A stretch of 64,000 nt of DNA from positions 62,001 to 126,000 of the IMG/VR virus record IMGVR_UViG_3300035670_000040; one strand, 5' to 3'. The DNA is from a virus. Shown one piece after another: positions 60,929 to 64,000 of the stretch (position 1 is the first letter of the stretch; each line of letters opens with the position of its first letter). The position numbers and the translations under genes are program-made. The notes under the pieces are model-generated. The model made no database searches. It was not told where the DNA came from and saw nothing but the letters and a program-made list of their open reading frames with translations.

Positions 60929-63900
60929 AATCTTCTTGTAAGAATTCAAGATAATCTTGTTCTTTATCGTTGTATGTTATATTTTCATAATTTTCCGGAT
61001 TTTGTTGATCTTTCGGATAATCATCTGTTGATAACCTAGATTTATCATATTCTACATCATTATAATTTATTTTCAAATAATTTTCATCTAATTCTATAAA
61101 TCTTGAATCAATTTTTGATTTAAATAAAGAATAATTGTTTCCGTATAAATCCATACCCCAGTTTGTTACAATACCTAAATCAACCAAATATTTATTTCTT
61201 CTATCTAAATAAATATCTTTTGATACTTCTCCTCTGAAGTTTAAACCACCACCAGTCCATCTTCTATTTTCATTATAAAACTGAAATTGATCAGTTGGTC
61301 TACTAACTCCATACTGATTTATTCCTAATATTTCATATTCACTTTGATATGGTGTAAATTTTTGCGTATTTTTTGTATTTGTTATTATACCAGAAACTTC
61401 ACCTGACCCATAAGGAAGCATCATCCACCTATTATCTATAGAAGTTATTTTTGTTGGAGATAAATTATCAACATTTGAAAGTCCTCTTGTAATGGGTCCA
61501 TACTTTTCAGGATCTAAAAATATAGGCTCTATTCCTTTTTTTTCAAGTTCGTATACCTTTGCTTCATCTATTTGGATATTATATCCTATACCAGCAAAAA
61601 AAGGAACACCTAGTTTTGTTGGTAATAAATAATGACCAGTTTGTTTTTTGGAAACAAAATTATTTGTATAAGGAAGAATTGCTATTGTAGGGAAGTTTAC
61701 ATTATCCAAGTGTGCATATGGATTTTTTGCTTCTAATACTTTACCAGAAAGCAACTGTGCATATGTTGGATTACATTTATATAACAAGAAAAGATCCTGA
61801 GTAAACGATAATGCATTTCTGGCAAAATAGTTATATTTAGCTGGTTTAAATTCATATGTTTCTTCTAATACAAAATCAGATTTTTGAAAGGTTCCTTTCG
61901 CTATGTATTCTAAAGAATCGTTTTTAAATAATTTAGATAAATTTGAATATTGTTTAGAAAATTCTAATTTATTCCATTGATAATTTGTTTTAGATTCTTT
62001 CATTGGAATAATATGAGAAAATTTAACTCTTTCTGGGCTTCTTCTTACATATTCAATATGATCACTGTGTTCAAAAATCATTTCAGAAACTTCTGGTTGT
62101 TTTATTGGTAGATAATCCAACCACCTAACATGACCACCCATGTATATAAGTTCTTTATTAAAGTTATTATCTTTGTCTTCATCTACATATGCTTTACCCC
62201 AGAATGGTTTAGCTCCTCTATACACAATTATATTATCTTTAACATATTTGTTTGTTAAGTAATCCCATCCTCTTAATGGTATTTTTATTATAAAATTTTT
62301 AGATGGAGTTGAAAAGGAAATGTATTCATTTAAAGGCGAAGAGTAGTTTACTGCATCCCTGTGAACATATGCAATATTATCATTAGGTCTTAAAATGATG
62401 TCAGTTTCTTCTTCTGTAGATATCCAATCACCATTTCCGTTTCTAATCATTTTCATCCATCTTGATCTGATATCTCCACACTGAGATATTTTATAAACAA
62501 TATCTTTTATAATTCTTTCAACATTATCAATATCATTCGTGTTTAAATATTTCTGTAAATTAAAATATAATCCTTTTGTTGATATATTTTCCATTACATT
62601 GTTTAAAACAGACATAGGCCCAAGATCAATCGATTGAATCTGAATGGTGGAATCCTTTGTAGTTACCCATCCTGAACCATTCCATTTATATAAAGTATCA
62701 ATATCATCAATATAATATGCATCATTTTTAGATGCATCTGTTATATTGCTTAAATCGGAAAATGTATTAAGACTGGCTATTAAATTTAAATTTCCTGTAA
62801 TTTGATCTATATAAGACGGTAACAATAAATTACCATCTTTATCTTTTGCTAATTCTGATGTTTCGTTTCCATCACTTATAATAATAATTCGTTTTATTGC
62901 ATCTTGTCTAGGTTGATTGTAAACAGGAACTCTTTGTGCATTTACAATTGTTGCATTAACATCAGAACAAAGTTTTTTTAAATCTAAAACACTTTTTTTA
63001 TTATTTTCCGTTATTTGTGTTGTTAAAAGATAATATGCTAATTTTACAGCTTCATATATATTTGTTCTATAAGTAAATTCGTTATTTTCATTATAATCTT
63101 CTAATATATTTAAAAAGGAAAACAAGTCAGGGAATGTTGACATATAAGATGCTCTTATTTGTCTAGAATCAAAAACAACTATTCCTATTTGAACATTATC
63201 AGAAACATTTGAAACAATAGATTTTACTATTTCTTTAGATGTATCTAAATTGTATTTTTGTGATTGACTTATATCAACACATAAAACAATATCATATGGT
63301 ACAGAGGATAAACATTTTGATTTTTGATTCTTATAATCATAAGAAATTACAAATTTTGGTCCAGAATTGTCTACCTTTTTGAGATGTGATCTAAAATATG
63401 TATATCTTCTACCAGTTTTTAGAACCATTTTTGCGTTTGTTGATGTTTTCCAAGAACCTAACCCAAATCCAACTAAGTTTGAATTTGAAGAATTTAATTT
63501 AAAAAAAGAAAATTGAGGACTTGATTTATAATCAAGGCATCTTGTATCTTGCCAAGTACTAAAATCAAAATCTTCAGCAAGACCTTGTGGATCAGCATAA
63601 AGAACATCACACATTCCATCATAATCAGTAACATTGTTACCCTTATGTCCTATTGGAGAATATAAAACAGATTTACATGTACATAAATTCCAAAAATCTA
63701 TATTATCTGTTATTGGTTTTGGATTTGAATAATCTTGATTTATATAGTAATCTCTTTTTTTATCATCATATTCACAATTGGTTTGATGACTAGAATATTG
63801 AAAAACTTCATCAGCTAAAGTGTCTTCTCCACACCATATAAACGATATCCTTTGACCTGATTCTATAACAGTATGTAAACCATTTTGATTAGGACCATCT

Positions 63901-64000
63901 GTATATTTTTCACAACAAGTTGCTTTTGTTTTATACACAGGTATTTCATTTTCAAATATATTTAAATCATTAATACTTATATTTTTAAGCCAAGCAGCTT
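60927..64000 (-). CDS. vWA-domain virion protein, 5' end outside the window
   Basis: The frame is open to the right end of the window (about 20 codons beyond a GTG at 63938), so the N-terminus is missing. At least 1020 aa. A von Willebrand factor A domain lies in the first third: 'IVLCVDISQSQKYN' supplies the metal-binding D-x-S-x-S, followed by a 'RTNIYEAVKLAYYLL' helix and 'IIIISDGNETSE' with the second Asp. The rest is beta-rich and ends 'LGIVTNWGMDLYGNNYSLFK' plus an acidic tail. A Cys-rich start ('KATCCEKY') is visible. Upstream of gp20 in the same operon, so a virion or assembly role is likely; partner unknown. Confidence 0.7.
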   Translation of the reverse strand, partial: AAWLKNISINDLNIFENEIPVYKTKATCCEKYTDGPNQNGLHTVIESGQRISFIWCGEDTLADEVFQYSSHQTNCEYDDKKRDYYINQDYSNPKPITDNIDFWNLCTCKSVLYSPIGHKGNNVTDYDGMCDVLYADPQGLAEDFDFSTWQDTRCLDYKSSPQFSFFKLNSSNSNLVGFGLGSWKTSTNAKMVLKTGRRYTYFRSHLKKVDNSGPKFVISYDYKNQKSKCLSSVPYDIVLCVDISQSQKYNLDTSKEIVKSIVSNVSDNVQIGIVVFDSRQIRASYMSTFPDLFSFLNILEDYNENNEFTYRTNIYEAVKLAYYLLTTQITENNKKSVLDLKKLCSDVNATIVNAQRVPVYNQPRQDAIKRIIIISDGNETSELAKDKDGNLLLPSYIDQITGNLNLIASLNTFSDLSNITDASKNDAYYIDDIDTLYKWNGSGWVTTKDSTIQIQSIDLGPMSVLNNVMENISTKGLYFNLQKYLNTNDIDNVERIIKDIVYKISQCGDIRSRWMKMIRNGNGDWISTEEETDIILRPNDNIAYVHRDAVNYSSPLNEYISFSTPSKNFIIKIPLRGWDYLTNKYVKDNIIVYRGAKPFWGKAYVDEDKDNNFNKELIYMGGHVRWLDYLPIKQPEVSEMIFEHSDHIEYVRRSPERVKFSHIIPMKESKTNYQWNKLEFSKQYSNLSKLFKNDSLEYIAKGTFQKSDFVLEETYEFKPAKYNYFARNALSFTQDLFLLYKCNPTYAQLLSGKVLEAKNPYAHLDNVNFPTIAILPYTNNFVSKKQTGHYLLPTKLGVPFFAGIGYNIQIDEAKVYELEKKGIEPIFLDPEKYGPITRGLSNVDNLSPTKITSIDNRWMMLPYGSGEVSGIITNTKNTQKFTPYQSEYEILGINQYGVSRPTDQFQFYNENRRWTGGGLNFRGEVSKDIYLDRRNKYLVDLGIVTNWGMDLYGNNYSLFKSKIDSRFIELDENYLKINYNDVEYDKSRLSTDDYPKDQQNPENYENITYNDKEQDYLEFLQED

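Noticed and set aside
1-64000. tRNA genes, alternative genetic code, integrase or attachment sites
   Set aside because: No cloverleaf-like sequence stood out in the short intergenic gaps, all core genes read through with standard stops, and no recombinase or flanking repeats were seen.

Overview
The window is 64 kb of a contiguous, very AT-rich genome of a T4-like contractile-tailed phage (myovirus). It holds many of the T4 core morphogenesis proteins: portal gp20, prohead protease gp21, scaffold gp22, major capsid gp23, head completion gp4, a gp13-like neck protein, baseplate gp6 and gp25, a gp15-like tail terminator and a likely small terminase gp16. It also holds T4-type replication proteins: clamp loader gp44, a probable gp62, a primase and a gp31-like co-chaperonin. 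Large terminase, sheath, tube, DNA polymerase and replicative helicase are absent, so this is only part of a larger genome. The host is not shown directly. A lysis cassette with a lipoprotein of unimolecular-spanin architecture points to a Gram-negative host. The standard genetic code fits throughout.

Layout. 1-765 (+): the end of a truncated gene and one unknown gene. 751-8307 (-): a lysis cassette (endolysin, two-helix holin-like protein, spanin-like lipoprotein) downstream of a 1793-aa tail fibre ending in a self-chaperone domain. 8364-18013 (mostly +): an early-looking, tightly overlapping operon with a nucleotide-kinase-like protein, primase, glycosyltransferase-like protein, gp62-like protein, co-chaperonin, Zn-finger protein and XPD/DinG-type helicase, ending with the gp15-like tail protein. 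17971-42929 (-): a 25-kb tail/baseplate block running from gp25 and gp6 through giant proteins with PKD, beta-propeller and LamG-type domains to fibre adaptors, a tail assembly chaperone and a ferritin-like protein. 42966-47822 (mixed strands): clamp loader, small terminase, unknown genes and a homing-endonuclease-like gene. 47880-64000 (-): the head module gp23-gp22-small protein-gp21-gp4-gp13, then three adhesin/fibre genes, gp20, and a vWA-domain virion protein cut by the window end.

How it works together. Head proteins (gp20/21/22/23, gp4, gp13) build the capsid and neck. gp6, gp25 and the giant multi-domain proteins would form an unusually elaborate baseplate, and several fibres share interchangeable modules. 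Four unknown proteins carry short N-termini ending in an L/V-x-E motif like the capsid-targeting peptides cut by gp21, so they are candidate internal head proteins. Two promoter classes are visible: sigma70-like TTGAC(A/T)/TATATT boxes before replication genes, and NATAAATA-type boxes (the T4/cyanophage late motif) before structural genes. There is no gene-free stretch longer than about 100 bases, and I saw no tRNA, CRISPR array or insertion sequence.
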